Assembly: GCA_002343545.1 (NCBI GenBank)
Contig: DDRA01000127.1
Location: forward strand, 1 to 16,331
Source of the DNA: Bacteriovoracaceae bacterium UBA2428
GTDB taxonomy: Bacteria > Bdellovibrionota > UBA2428
DNA length: 16,331 nucleotides
Reading direction: 5' to 3'
The position numbers and the translations under genes are program-made. The notes under the pieces are model-generated. The model did not search any database. It had not been told where the DNA came from and saw only the letters and a list, made by a program, of their open reading frames with translations. This document shows, one piece after another, positions 7,376-13,820 of the stretch; position 1 is the first letter of the stretch; each line of letters opens with the position of its first letter.

Positions 7376-8410
7376 CTAATGGCTCGGGATGCTCGCGAGC
7401 GCGGCCTCGAAACCTTGTTGGGCGCGGTCGCGGATGAGCGAAGCGGCTTCCGTGAGCGAGGCGTTGCCGCCCAGCTGGGCGAGGGCGCGGTCGGCGGCCT
7501 CGAGGCTCGTGCGGATGCGCACTTGGCAGGCCTCGATGAGCGGTCGTTGGCGAAGGTGCTTAAGCAGCTCGGCGACTTGTTCGCGGCGACCCGCTTCGTT
7601 GCGCGTGAGCAGCGTGGACCAAAGCTCGGCGACCCGGGGGGATTCGCGCGCGGCCAGGCACACGGCCAGCGGCGGCGCGGATTCGCACCATTCTTCGAGC
7701 GCGTCGTCGCCGCCCGTCTTCGGATCGAAGCCGTAGGTGTCGAAGTAGTCGTCGGCCATTTGGAACGCGAAGCCGAGTTCGAGGCCGAAGATCTTGGCCG
7801 CGCCAAAGTCCTCGAGACCGGCGGCCCAGGCGCCCGTTTCCGTGCACCAGGCGAAGAGCGAAGCCGTCTTGGCCTTCGCGATACGGTCGTAGACATCGAG
7901 ATCGAAGCGACGATTCAGCACGAGTTGGTGCTGGAGCAGTTCGCCTTCGACGAGGGTCTTCATCGTGGTGGCGAGCGACTTGGACGGGAAGAGAAGCCCG
8001 CGGTCCATGAGCAGCGAGAAGGCTTCGGCGTAGACGAAGTCGCCCACGAGAATGGCCGTCTTATTGCCGTGGAGGATCTGCGCGGCTTCGCGTCCGCGGC
8101 GTTCGGCCGAGGCATCGAGCACGTCGTCGTGGAAGAGCGTCGCGGTGTGCACCCACTCAGCCACGCTCGCGAGCGTGTGGACGTCGTCGAGTTCGGCGCG
8201 GGGCTTAAGACCCTGCGCCGAACGAAAACCGCGGAAGGCCAGCAGCATGAGCATCGGGCGCAGGCGCTTGCCGCCCGAGGCCACGAGGTAGTCGGCGAGC
8301 TCGCGGGGCAGGGCCTCTTCGGCGCGCACTCCCGCGCGCAATTTGGCCTCGACGCTTTCGAGGTCTCGCGCCACCGTTTCGGACTGCAATTCGGGGATCC
8401 GTTCGCTCAT
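7376..8410 (-). CDS. Trans-polyprenyl diphosphate synthase (long-chain, IspB-like)
   Basis: This enzyme adds isopentenyl units to an allylic diphosphate to build an all-trans chain, most likely the side chain of the respiratory quinone. The 344-residue protein has the family elements GGKRLRP at 46-52, the first Asp-rich motif DDVLD at 95-99, KTASLFA at 181-187, and the second Asp-rich motif DDYFD at 220-224. The residue five positions before the first motif is the small Ala90, which in this family usually means a product longer than C20. This chain-length reading is inference. The ATG at 8410 follows the regulator stop by 17 bases. It lacks a clear ribosome binding site and sits inside a small hairpin. 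A geranylgeranyl or farnesyl synthase is less likely. Confidence 0.9.
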   Translation of the reverse strand: MSERIPELQSETVARDLESVEAKLRAGVRAEEALPRELADYLVASGGKRLRPMLMLLAFRGFRSAQGLKPRAELDDVHTLASVAEWVHTATLFHDDVLDASAERRGREAAQILHGNKTAILVGDFVYAEAFSLLMDRGLLFPSKSLATTMKTLVEGELLQHQLVLNRRFDLDVYDRIAKAKTASLFAWCTETGAWAAGLEDFGAAKIFGLELGFAFQMADDYFDTYGFDPKTGGDDALEEWCESAPPLAVCLAARESPRVAELWSTLLTRNEAGRREQVAELLKHLRQRPLIEACQVRIRTSLEAADRALAQLGGNASLTEAASLIRDRAQQGFEAALASIPSH

Positions 8411-8419
8411 AGAATGAGC
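8405..8419 (-). promoter_or_regulatory. Hairpin enclosing the polyprenyl synthase start codon
   Basis: On the mRNA strand GCTCAT and ATGAGC pair around a 3-base TCT loop, and the second arm begins with the ATG itself. It could lower initiation unless ribosomes arriving from the upstream regulator gene open it. The stem is only 6 bp, so this is tentative. Confidence 0.3.
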
Positions 8420-8427
8420 CCCATGGG

Positions 8428-9081
8428 TTAGTGCGCTTTGATACTCTTCGCCAGCAAATTGTAGGGTTTAAGCGCCGAGAAGATGGGCTCCACGTTCAGC
8501 TTCCCCTCGTCGAGGAAGCTGTAGAGAAGACCCAGGCTCACGTCCGTGACCGAGACGAGATCCTCGACCCGAAGCTTCTGAAACTGCGAGGTCCGGCGCG
8601 AGGTCAGGTCGGCCTTTTGCTGGACCTCCTGGTCGAGCGCCGAGATGGCCTGTTGGAGCTTCGTGCGGACGTTCTCCATCTGGGCCGCCTCGCGCTCCCG
8701 CAGGACGCGACGGAGCATCTTCCAGACGTCGTGTTCGGCCACGTAATAGTCGCGGCGCTTGCCCAGCGGCGAGAGCTTCTTCACGACGCCCCAGCGCTGG
8801 AGCTCCTGCAGGGTGATCGAGGCCAGGGCGGGGGAGATCCCCAGCGTCTGACAGATGTCCTTGGAGGTCGCGGGTTCCGGGCAAAGGTAGAGAAAGCCCC
8901 ACATCATGCCCATGATCTTCTTGAAGCCCCAACTTTCCATGACTTGGCCGATGGCTTCACAGGTATGGCGGATGGCTTCGTAATTCCCGGGACCGAACTC
9001 GAGGTCCTTCGGGTTGATATCCGTTTCGGTCTCGGCGCTCGGATCAAATCCGACCGAGCCAGGTCCTTTGGATTTGTTCAT
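8428..9081 (-). CDS. GbsR/MarR-type winged-helix transcriptional regulator
   Basis: A 217-residue cytosolic DNA-binding protein and the first gene of the mevalonate operon. Residues 40-130 match the GbsR pattern: MESWGFKKIMGMMWGFLYLCPEPATSKDICQ, then a recognition region LGISPALASITLQELQRWGVVKK (80-102), then a wing with GKRRDYYVAEHDVW. Residues about 121-160 look like a coiled coil for dimerisation, and the C-terminal 55 residues resemble nothing I know. GbsR family members control glycine betaine and other membrane-linked genes; the ligand here is unknown. I prefer the ATG at 9081. A TTG at 9123 would add 14 residues (MRFHFLQKLHKYVN). Neither start has a clear ribosome binding site. As the leading gene it probably regulates its own operon, which is inference. 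Confidence 0.85.
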   Translation of the reverse strand: MNKSKGPGSVGFDPSAETETDINPKDLEFGPGNYEAIRHTCEAIGQVMESWGFKKIMGMMWGFLYLCPEPATSKDICQTLGISPALASITLQELQRWGVVKKLSPLGKRRDYYVAEHDVWKMLRRVLREREAAQMENVRTKLQQAISALDQEVQQKADLTSRRTSQFQKLRVEDLVSVTDVSLGLLYSFLDEGKLNVEPIFSALKPYNLLAKSIKAH

Positions 9082-9088
9082 GTTTACG

Positions 9089-9116
9089 TATTTATGAAGC
9101 TTTTGAAGAAAATGAA
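9089..9116 (-). promoter_or_regulatory. Weak promoter-like sequence before the mevalonate operon
   Basis: The 9082-9191 region is AT-rich for this genome. On the - strand TTCATT (9111-9116) and TAAATA (9089-9094) are 16 bases apart, with the -10-like box only 7 bases before the preferred ATG. The -35 match is poor. If real, the transcript would start at or next to the ATG; if the TTG at 9123 is the true start, it cannot be the main promoter. Confidence 0.2.
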
Positions 9117-9191
9117 ACCGCAAAGCGCGTGAGGGATTAGTGCTTTAAAAACAATAATTTAGCTCTTTGGCGAGAGTGTTTGGAAGGATTC

Positions 9192-9243
9192 TAATACGGC
9201 AAAGCCCGCGGTTCCCGAAGGGACCGCGGGCTTTGCCGTATTA
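9192..9243 (-). terminator. Long hairpin downstream of lon, candidate terminator
   Basis: Arms at 9192-9215 and 9220-9243 pair along 24 positions with a single G-T wobble around a CGAA tetraloop. It begins 16 bases after the lon stop and precedes the mevalonate operon, so it should separate the two units. On the - strand the stem ends in TATTA with no true T-run beyond, so termination efficiency is uncertain. Confidence 0.65.
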
Positions 9244-9259
9244 TCGAACATTTGGGGGT

Positions 9260-11716
9260 TTAGACGCGTTTCGCGCCGCCGTCTTTCTTGGGGGCCGACT
9301 TGCTTTCGTCGCTCGCCTTATCGCTGACCAGGGGTAGGCGCAGGCTGAGCTCGAGGCCGAGGGCCAGTTTCAGGACTTCCGCCATCTCCTTCACGAAGTG
9401 GAACTTCATCGTGTTCCGGAGCTCTTCCGGGATGTCGTCCAGATCCTTGCGGCACTTCTCGGGCAGGATGACCGTATCGATACCCGCGCGCTTGGCCGCG
9501 AGGACCTTCTCCTTGACGCCGCCGACCGGCAAGACCGCGCCCCGCAGGGTGATCTCGCCCGTCATGGCGATCTTCGGATCCATCGGGCGACCCGTAAGCA
9601 GGCTCGTGAGGGCCGTGAGCATCGTCACGCCGGCCGAGGGGCCGTCTTTGGGGATGGCGCCGCTCGGGACGTGCACGTGGTAGTCGTAGTCCGTGAAGGC
9701 CGTGTCGGGGATGCCGAGCGCTCCGCTCGTCGCGCGGATCCAGCTTTCGGCGGCCTTGGCGGATTCCTTCATGACGTCGCCCAGCTGACCGGTCAGGAGC
9801 AGGTTGCCCTTGCCCTTCATGCGGGTGGCTTCGATGAAAAGGATATCGCCGCCGACCGGCGTCCAGGCGAGGCCGGTCGCGACGCCCGTCTTCGCCGTAC
9901 GCTCGGCGATGTCGGACTCGTATTTGGCCTTACCGAGGATTTTCTCCATGTCGGCGCCTTCGAGCGTGCGGCCATCGTAACGCCCCATCGCGACTTCGGT
10001 CGCGACGAAGCGGGCGACGCTCGCGATCTCGCGCTTGAGCGTACGGACGCCGGCTTCGCGGGTGTAGCTGCCGATGACTTCGCGCAGGCCGTCGTCCGAG
10101 ATCTTGAACTGTTCGGGCTTGAGACCGTGCGCTTCGGCTTGCTCGGTGACGAGGTGCTTGCGCGCGATGTTGAGCTTCTCTTCCTCGGTGTAACCCGCGA
10201 TCATGAGGAGCTCCAGACGGTCCCGCAGGGCCGGCGGGATATTCTCGACCATGTTCGCGGTCGCGATGAAGAGAACCTTCGACAGGTCGAAGGGCACGTC
10301 GAGGTAATGGTCCGTGAACGCGTAGTTCTGTTCCGGATCCAAGACTTCGAGCAGCGCCGCGGCCGGGTCGCCCCGGAAGTCGCTCGCGAGCTTATCGAGC
10401 TCGTCGAGGATGATGACGGGGTTGTTCGTCTTGGCGCGCTTGAGGGCCTGCGCGATGCGGCCGGGCATGGCGCCGACGTAAGTGCGGCGGTGACCGCGGA
10501 TCTCGGCGTCGTCGCGCACGCCGCCCAGCGAGATGCGGACGAACTCGCGTCCGAGCGCGCGGGCGATGGACTTGCCGAGCGAGGTCTTGCCGACGCCCGG
10601 AGGACCACCGAGGCAAAGGATGGGGCCCTTCATGTCGTTCTTGAGTTTCAACACGGCGAGGTACTCGATGATGCGCTTCTTGGCCTTCTCGAGACCGTAG
10701 TGGTCTTCGTCGAGGACCTTCTGCGCGTTCTCGATCGAGGTGTTGTCGGGCGTGGCCTTGGACCACGGCATGTCGATGAGCCACTCGACGTAGGTGCGGA
10801 TCACGGAGTGCTCTGCGGAGTTCGGGCTCATGCGTTGCATCCGGTCGAGCTCCTTGACCGCGATCTTGTCGACGGCCTCGGGCATCTTGGCTTCTTTGAC
10901 TTTCGTGCGGAGGTCTTCGACGTCGTCTTCGTCGTCCTTCTGGCCGAGCTCGCGCTGGAGGACCTTAATCTGTTCCTTGAGGTAGAACTCGCGCTGGTTC
11001 TTGACGATCTCGTCCTTGATGTCGCCCTGGATCTTCTTGGAGAGCTCGAGGATGTCGATCTCTTTGTTGAGCAGGCGCGTGACCTTCTCAAGGCGCGCTT
11101 GCACGAGGCCGGTCGCGAGGATCTCCTGCTTTTCGACCTCGTTGATGCTCATGTACGAGGCGATGAGGTCGGCGAGGTAATCGGGGTCCGTGATGGAATC
11201 CACGAAGATCGCGGCTTCGTCGGGGATCGACGGCGAGAGCGAGATGATGCGTCGGCCGAGCGACTTGACGTTCTTGACGAGGGCCTGGATCTCGATGGGG
11301 AGATCCTCGGGGTTCAGGTTGGGGGCGAGGCCGTTGTCGACGCCCTTGATCTTGGCGCGCAGCCCCTGCACGTCTTCTTCGCTGAGCGTCTCTTCGCTCG
11401 CGTCGCCGTCGAGCTCGATGCGCGACAGGCCGTGCACGAGCACGGTCAGGGAGCCGTCGGCCATGCGCTGGATCTTCTCGATCTTCGCGAGCACGCCGTG
11501 GGGGTAGAGGTCGCCGACCTTGGGCTCGTCGACCGATTTGTCTTTTTGCGTCACGATCGCGAGGACGCCGTCCTCGCCCGCGCGCAAAACGGAGGCGACC
11601 GATCTCGGCCGTCCGACCGAGATGGGCATCTTCATCATGGGGAAGAGAACCGCGTTCCGAAGCGGGAGGACAAGGGCCGTTTCGGGGATGGTGACCTCGG
11701 GTCGTTTTTCGCTCAT
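9260..11716 (-). CDS. lon: ATP-dependent protease Lon
   Basis: A cytosolic AAA+ serine protease that degrades damaged and selected regulatory proteins as a hexamer. It is 818 residues, the usual size for bacterial Lon. Domain order is an N-terminal substrate-binding domain (about 12-205), a coiled-coil stretch (about 205-300), an AAA+ module with Walker A GPPGVGKTS at 371-379 and Walker B IILDE at 435-439, and the protease domain with Ser694 in KDGPSAGV and Lys737 in GGVKEK, 43 residues apart as in E. coli Lon. The last 20 or so residues are a charged Lys/Ser/Asp tail. The ATG at 11716 has no ribosome binding site, but a promoter-like sequence lies 6 bases upstream. The gene is alone in its unit and divergent from the response regulator. 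Confidence 0.98.
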   Translation of the reverse strand: MSEKRPEVTIPETALVLPLRNAVLFPMMKMPISVGRPRSVASVLRAGEDGVLAIVTQKDKSVDEPKVGDLYPHGVLAKIEKIQRMADGSLTVLVHGLSRIELDGDASEETLSEEDVQGLRAKIKGVDNGLAPNLNPEDLPIEIQALVKNVKSLGRRIISLSPSIPDEAAIFVDSITDPDYLADLIASYMSINEVEKQEILATGLVQARLEKVTRLLNKEIDILELSKKIQGDIKDEIVKNQREFYLKEQIKVLQRELGQKDDEDDVEDLRTKVKEAKMPEAVDKIAVKELDRMQRMSPNSAEHSVIRTYVEWLIDMPWSKATPDNTSIENAQKVLDEDHYGLEKAKKRIIEYLAVLKLKNDMKGPILCLGGPPGVGKTSLGKSIARALGREFVRISLGGVRDDAEIRGHRRTYVGAMPGRIAQALKRAKTNNPVIILDELDKLASDFRGDPAAALLEVLDPEQNYAFTDHYLDVPFDLSKVLFIATANMVENIPPALRDRLELLMIAGYTEEEKLNIARKHLVTEQAEAHGLKPEQFKISDDGLREVIGSYTREAGVRTLKREIASVARFVATEVAMGRYDGRTLEGADMEKILGKAKYESDIAERTAKTGVATGLAWTPVGGDILFIEATRMKGKGNLLLTGQLGDVMKESAKAAESWIRATSGALGIPDTAFTDYDYHVHVPSGAIPKDGPSAGVTMLTALTSLLTGRPMDPKIAMTGEITLRGAVLPVGGVKEKVLAAKRAGIDTVILPEKCRKDLDDIPEELRNTMKFHFVKEMAEVLKLALGLELSLRLPLVSDKASDESKSAPKKDGGAKRV

Positions 11717-11722
11717 AGAATC

Positions 11723-11750
11723 AGTATGGTTTCGCCCCTTTGAGAGTCAA
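11723..11750 (-). promoter_or_regulatory. Candidate lon promoter, possibly leaderless
   Basis: On the - strand TTGACT (11745-11750) and CATACT (11723-11728) are separated by 16 bases, a good vegetative sigma-factor match. The -10 box ends only 6 bases before the lon ATG, so transcription would start at or within a base or two of the start codon. CTTGAC and CCATACT also loosely resemble heat-shock elements, which would suit lon, but the match is partial. Confidence 0.45.
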
Positions 11751-11825
11751 GGGAAGGGGAGCGCCGAATCGAGCGCACCCGCGAGAGAAAGCTCGGTGCG
11801 CCGCGTGGTGCGTTACCGGTGTCGA

Positions 11826-11840
11826 TAACGCCACTTGTTA
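11826..11840 (+). repeat. 15-bp direct repeat, copy 1 (candidate operator)
   Basis: TAACGCCACTTGTTA is an imperfect dyad TAAC-(N7)-GTTA. It matches copy 2 at 14 of 15 positions, and the start-to-start period is 25 bp. Its first bases also form the right half of the dyad GCGTTA/TAACGC that begins at 11810. Confidence 0.5.
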
Positions 11841-11850
11841 AGCTCACATT

Positions 11851-11865
11851 TAACGCCGCTTGTTA
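11851..11865 (+). repeat. 15-bp direct repeat, copy 2 (candidate operator)
   Basis: TAACGCCGCTTGTTA differs from copy 1 only at position 8 (G for A). Paired direct repeats are the usual binding geometry of OmpR-type regulators, and one is encoded 112 bases downstream, so autoregulation is possible. A 25-bp period is not a whole number of helical turns, which weakens the case. Confidence 0.5.
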
Positions 11866-11976
11866 GAGAATCTTGGCGGAATTCACCTCAGTTTTTCAGA
11901 AAAGCTTCCGATAGTCTTAACGAACGTGATTTTCCGGCTGGGTCCCAGGGATCCGGCCGACTTTTGAGGGGGAAGA

Positions 11977-12711
11977 ATGGAATTTCAAACCACGCCGACC
12001 GAAGAAACCCAACCGGTTGTCTTCGTGATGGAAGACGACCCGGATCTTCAGGCCGTCCTTTCCTTCCACCTTCAGAAGGAGGGCTACAAGGCGCGTTGCT
12101 TCGCGAAAGCCGAAGAAGTCCTCCAAGTCCTCGACGCCGCGCCGAGCGCTTTGCCGGCGGCCCTCGTCGTGGACATCAACTTGGCCGGCAACATGAACGG
12201 CCTCGAGGCGACCAAGTTCCTCCGTCGCACGAAGCACACGGCTTCGCTCCCCATCCTTATGCTCACCGCCAAGGGCGAGAACGGCGACATCACGCGCGGT
12301 CTCGACGAAGGCGCGGACGACTACTTGCCCAAGCCCTTCGACATGGGCGTCTTCGTGTCGCGGTTGCGCAGCTGCATCCGCCGCGGCGGCAAGTCCCCGC
12401 TCCCGGTCGGTTCGAGCAAATCACGTATCGCGCAGGCCGGCATCGAGATCGACCCCGTCTCGCATAAGGTTGTCTGTCTCGGCAAGGACGTGGAACTCAC
12501 GCTCACGGAATTCAATCTCCTCGCGTCGCTCATGTACAAGCCGAACGAAGTGCTCGGTCGTGACGACCTGCTCCTGCGTCTCGTCGGTCCGAACAAGGCC
12601 GTCACGGGCCGCACGATCGACGTTCACGTTCGCGCCCTCCGCGCGAAGCTCGGGCGCAAGTCCAAGCACATCGTGACGGTTCGCGGCGTCGGCTACAAGT
12701 TCGTGCCCTAA
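11977..12711 (+). CDS. OmpR/PhoB-type response regulator
   Basis: A 244-residue two-component transcription factor. The receiver domain (about 14-130) has the acidic pair Asp20-Asp21, phospho-acceptor Asp66 in VVDINLAG, the switch Thr97 in MLTAKGE, and Lys119 in LPKPFD, so it should be phosphorylatable. The C-terminal winged helix (about 150-244) carries the typical LTLTEFNLLASLMYKPNEVLGRDDLL and a RTIDVHVRALRAKLG recognition helix, ending in TVRGVGYKFVP as most family members do. The ATG has a strong upstream ribosome binding site. The next gene follows after 19 bases and encodes an incomplete histidine kinase, so this regulator may depend on a kinase elsewhere. The direct repeats upstream are a possible target. 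Confidence 0.95.
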   Translation: MEFQTTPTEETQPVVFVMEDDPDLQAVLSFHLQKEGYKARCFAKAEEVLQVLDAAPSALPAALVVDINLAGNMNGLEATKFLRRTKHTASLPILMLTAKGENGDITRGLDEGADDYLPKPFDMGVFVSRLRSCIRRGGKSPLPVGSSKSRIAQAGIEIDPVSHKVVCLGKDVELTLTEFNLLASLMYKPNEVLGRDDLLLRLVGPNKAVTGRTIDVHVRALRAKLGRKSKHIVTVRGVGYKFVP

Positions 12712-12730
12712 CCCGAAACGCGAGGTCTCC

Positions 12731-13351
12731 GTGACCAAAACGAAGAAAACGCCGTCCGGCCGCCGTGCGGTTCGGGCGGCGTCCTCGCTTGAGGCCCTGC
12801 TGAAGGCGGCGGGTTGGTCGCCTTCGCTGCCGGCCGCACGCCTCGGCGCGGACGGTCGCTTACTCGAAGTGAACAGGCGATTGCGCATCCTGCTCGGCCT
12901 CGCCGAGGACGCGGCTTGCCCCATCGCGACCAAGGACGTCGAAGCGGCCTGGCCCTTCTTCAACGAGGAAGACGCCAAGCCCGCGCTCTGGCGCAAGCTC
13001 GCGCGCCTGCATCCCACGGAATCCACCTCGGTCGCGTCCGAGAACGGTCTCAAGACCTTTCGCCTTCACCTCGTGCCGGTCGCGCGCGACGAGCGTTTGC
13101 TCGTGGCGGAACTCGTGCGCAGCGGCGATCTGCTGAAGGACGATCCTTCCCGCCAGGCCCTCTTTCGCTCGCTCGCCCACGAGATCCGCACTTCGGTGAC
13201 GGCGCTCAAGGGCTACGCCTCGATGCTCGAAGGGCAAGCGCCGGCCGAGATCTTGGGGCGCGTGAACGTCTCGCTCGGTCGATTGGACCGCGTCGTGGAA
13301 CGCTTGTCGGAATTTCGCGCCTCGCTCGAAGGGAAGGAAACGAAGTCATGA
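12731..13351 (+). CDS. HisKA-domain protein lacking the kinase ATPase domain
   Basis: A 206-residue protein with a Lys/Arg-rich N-terminus (1-16), a PAS-like region (about 30-132, including LGADGRLLEVNRRLRILLG), and a histidine kinase dimerisation/phosphoacceptor helix pair at about 140-200. The H-box reads FRSLAHEIRTSVTALKGYASML with His150; Ser replaces the usual Pro after HEIRT. The chain ends soon after the second helix, and no N, G1 or G2 box of a HATPase domain follows, because the overlapping ferredoxin gene begins in another frame at 13348. There is no signal peptide or membrane segment. GTG at 12731 is chosen as the start, with GAGG five bases upstream. It may dimerise with, or pass phosphate between, a full kinase and the upstream regulator, or act as a phosphatase. 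A simple frameshift does not explain the ending. Confidence 0.8.
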   Translation: MTKTKKTPSGRRAVRAASSLEALLKAAGWSPSLPAARLGADGRLLEVNRRLRILLGLAEDAACPIATKDVEAAWPFFNEEDAKPALWRKLARLHPTESTSVASENGLKTFRLHLVPVARDERLLVAELVRSGDLLKDDPSRQALFRSLAHEIRTSVTALKGYASMLEGQAPAEILGRVNVSLGRLDRVVERLSEFRASLEGKETKS

Positions 13352-13686
13352 GTCTCCGCGTACGCGTCGAAAAACAAGGTGAGCTTTGGTTCGAGGCGAC
13401 GCTCGCCGCGCCTCTGAGCGAAGACGACGCCTTGCCGCTCCTCGATCTCCTCGAGGTCGAAGCGCAGCGCGCCGGTCGCAAGATGCCCTTCGGTTGCCGG
13501 GGCGGCAGTTGCGGAACCTGTCACCTCGAGATCGTCGAAGGACTCGAGCACCTCGAAGGCATGGCGCCCATCGAGGAAGACACGGTCGGCAACTTCGGCT
13601 TTGGCCCGCGGATCCGTCTTTCCTGCCGCGCCCGCCTCAAGGTCGGCGCGAGCGGCACGATGAAGATCTCGATTCCCGTTTTCTGA
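13348..13686 (+). CDS. [2Fe-2S] ferredoxin
   Basis: A 112-residue small electron carrier of the plant-type ferredoxin fold. Four cysteines fit a [2Fe-2S] cluster: Cys50, Cys55 and Cys58 in FGCRGGSCGTCHLEI and Cys93 in RLSCRARL. The N-terminal beta strands (MSLRVRVEKQ) and an acidic segment about 64-80 are normal for the family. The ATG at 13348 overlaps the stop of the HisKA gene as ATGA, so the two are translationally coupled and probably expressed together with the response regulator. The electron donor and acceptor are unknown. A redox-sensing rather than metabolic role is possible given its neighbours, but that is inference. Confidence 0.93.
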   Translation: MSLRVRVEKQGELWFEATLAAPLSEDDALPLLDLLEVEAQRAGRKMPFGCRGGSCGTCHLEIVEGLEHLEGMAPIEEDTVGNFGFGPRIRLSCRARLKVGASGTMKISIPVF

Positions 13687-13688
13687 GC

Positions 13689-13812
13689 ACCGAAATTTGG
13701 TGTCCCGGAAGTCACTTCCAACTTTTTGGGCGACGAGTTTTTCGGGGGCGTCTTTTCGCGAGACGGTCACGCGAAAAGCTCACCCCAAAAAGTTGTAAAT
13801 GCTTTTGGGACA
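13689..13812. terminator. Nested inverted repeats filling a convergent gap
   Basis: Three pairs of arms nest around one centre: TGTCCC (13701-13706) with GGGACA (13807-13812), CAACTTTTTGGG (13719-13730) with CCCAAAAAGTTG (13784-13795), and CTTTTCGCG (13752-13760) with CGCGAAAAG (13770-13778). A side hairpin GGAAG/CTTCC lies at 13707-13719, and a near-palindrome CACCGAAATTTGGTG at 13689-13703. The ferredoxin (+) ends just before and the membrane protein gene (-) just after, so a two-way terminator is the simplest reading. The length and layering exceed a normal terminator. Confidence 0.55.
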
Positions 13813-13820
13813 ACCCGGCG

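Larger units (their letters stand above)
11717..11976. promoter_or_regulatory. Divergent control region between lon and the response regulator
   Basis: This 260-base stretch has no gene. It holds the lon promoter-like sequence at the left, a dyad GCGTTA (11810-11815)/TAACGC (11826-11831), and two 15-bp repeats (11826-11840 and 11851-11865). It then has an AT-richer stretch to about 11935, where the response regulator promoter should lie. I could not pick that promoter with confidence. A strong GAGGGGGAAGA ribosome binding site sits directly before the ATG at 11977. Confidence 0.5.

Noticed and set aside
9398..11743. A 781-codon open frame on the + strand opposite lon
   Set aside because: It is an antisense by-product of GC-rich codons: Arg/Asp/Val/Gly-rich, with no recognisable motif, while the - strand encodes an intact Lon.
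11826..11865. The two 15-bp repeats considered as a minimal CRISPR array
   Set aside because: Only two short copies with a 10-base gap and no cas genes; operator sites are a better fit.
12731..13686. A broken full-length histidine kinase whose ATPase domain lies in another frame
   Set aside because: The downstream sequence is fully accounted for by an intact ferredoxin gene that starts at the overlapping ATGA, so no ATPase domain remains to be restored.
13701..13812. Nested inverted repeat considered as an integron attC site
   Set aside because: The GTTRRRY/RYYYAAC core ends and an integrase gene are not seen, and the neighbours are ordinary chromosomal genes.
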